From Flavobacteriaceae bacterium (GTDB lineage Bacteria; Bacteroidota; Bacteroidia; Flavobacteriales; Flavobacteriaceae): a DNA stretch of 6,168 nt. The stretch lies in the NCBI GenBank assembly GCA_023141985.1, contig JAGLKH010000295.1, forward strand, positions 1 to 6,168, written 5' to 3'. The notes beneath the pieces are model-generated. The model had not been told where the DNA came from and did no database searches. It saw nothing but the letters and a program-made list of their open reading frames with translations. The position numbers were made by a program, and so were the translations under genes. Below are positions 5,718 to 6,168 of this stretch, piece by piece (the stretch's first letter is position 1; every line of letters begins with the position of its first letter).

Positions 5718-5722
5718 ATACT

Positions 5723-6168
5723 ATGAAACAAATTGCACCCTACAAACCAAAATATAAAGTACGAATCGTAACAGCTGCCTCACTTTTTGATGGCCACGAT
5801 GCCGCAATAAATATTATGCGTCGTATTATTCAAGCTACAGGAGTTGAGGTTATCCATCTTGGTCATGACAGAAGTGTTGAAGAAGTTGTAAATACAGCGA
5901 TTCAAGAAGATGCAAATGCCATTGCCATGACCTCTTATCAAGGAGGACATAACGAGTATTTTAAATATATGTATGATTTGTTGAAGGAGAAAGGTGCAGA
6001 ACATATTAAGATTTTTGGTGGAGGTGGAGGAGTTATTCTTCCTGAAGAGATTAAAGATTTAATGGAATACGGAATTACTCGAATTTACTCACCAGACGAT
6101 GGTCGAGAAATGGGTTTACAAGGTATGATTAATAACCTGGTACAACAATCTGATTTTGAAAACCCATC
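5723..6168 (+). CDS. icmF: IcmF-like fused acyl-CoA mutase, N-terminal B12-binding domain (3' end outside window)
   Basis: Only the first 148 codons are present and the frame stays open to the window edge. They form an adenosylcobalamin-binding Rossmann domain: [19 protein letters not shown] (18-36) with the predicted cobalt-ligating His25, TSYQGGH (70-76) and FGGGGG (98-103). The first signature reads D-x-H-x-x-A instead of the usual D-x-H-x-x-G, which I recall as normal in IcmF proteins. A B12 domain at the N-terminus, rather than the C-terminus as in methylmalonyl-CoA mutase, points to IcmF, in which a MeaI-type GTPase chaperone and the mutase barrel follow. IcmF interconverts isobutyryl-CoA and butyryl-CoA and related branched acyl-CoAs in the cytoplasm. 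A stand-alone small subunit would stop near this length, and no stop is reached here. The ATG at 5723 is preferred; an in-frame GTG at 5711 lies within the hairpin. Confidence 0.85.
   Translation, partial: MKQIAPYKPKYKVRIVTAASLFDGHDAAINIMRRIIQATGVEVIHLGHDRSVEEVVNTAIQEDANAIAMTSYQGGHNEYFKYMYDLLKEKGAEHIKIFGGGGGVILPEEIKDLMEYGITRIYSPDDGREMGLQGMINNLVQQSDFENP

Noticed and set aside
5516..5722. A cobalamin riboswitch before the icmF-like gene
   Set aside because: The divergent gap is only 207 nt and shows no B12-box-like sequence or long structured leader, and the gene uses rather than makes or imports B12.
5780..6004. A 74-codon minus-strand frame opposite the icmF-like gene
   Set aside because: The plus strand encodes a clear B12-binding domain throughout, and the antisense product is unrecognisable.

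Overview
The window looks like a chromosomal segment from a member of the Bacteroidota, most likely Flavobacteriaceae. The DNA is AT-rich, start codons are preceded by A/T-rich leaders rather than Shine-Dalgarno sequences, and promoter candidates fit the Bacteroidota TTTG / TAnnTTTG pattern. The protein families also fit: a type-2 PyrF, a Lacal_2735-like small protein, a DUF4197 lipoprotein, a PqqB-like lipoprotein, an OmpA-family protein ending in a cysteine-containing NRRTEF tail, and an IcmF-type fused acyl-CoA mutase. All assignments come from reading motifs; no database search was possible.

Layout. Bases 1-882 hold a short flank and pyrF (UMP synthesis) on the plus strand. Bases 901-2156 are minus-strand: a possible 39-residue ORF, a 65-residue Lacal_2735-like protein, a palindromic intergenic element (about 1402-1447) and a DUF4197 lipoprotein gene. 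The DUF4197 gene is divergent from a PqqB-like metallo-beta-lactamase-fold lipoprotein gene (2195-3145), and its near-consensus promoter lies partly inside that gene's first codons. A secreted thioredoxin-fold protein with a long C-terminal extension follows at 3237-4364. It converges on an OmpA-family gene (4418-5515, minus), and the two share a hairpin that can act as a bidirectional terminator. The OmpA gene is divergent from the 5' end of an icmF-like gene (5723 onward), which runs off the window. A hairpin sits just upstream of the icmF start.

How the genes relate. PyrF and IcmF are cytoplasmic metabolic enzymes. The four genes between 1452 and 5515 all carry export signals (two lipoprotein signals and two signal peptides), so the middle of the window is an envelope-directed cluster. 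Nothing ties these genes into one pathway. The nearest thing to a functional link is a periplasmic thioredoxin-fold protein convergent with an OmpA-family protein that has eight cysteines in its mature part. I see no mobile element, CRISPR array, tRNA, rRNA or defence system. The items most worth a second look are the palindromic element at 1402-1447, the hairpin at 5700-5717, the HxHxGH variant in the PqqB-like protein, and the uncharacterised C-terminal part of the thioredoxin-like protein.
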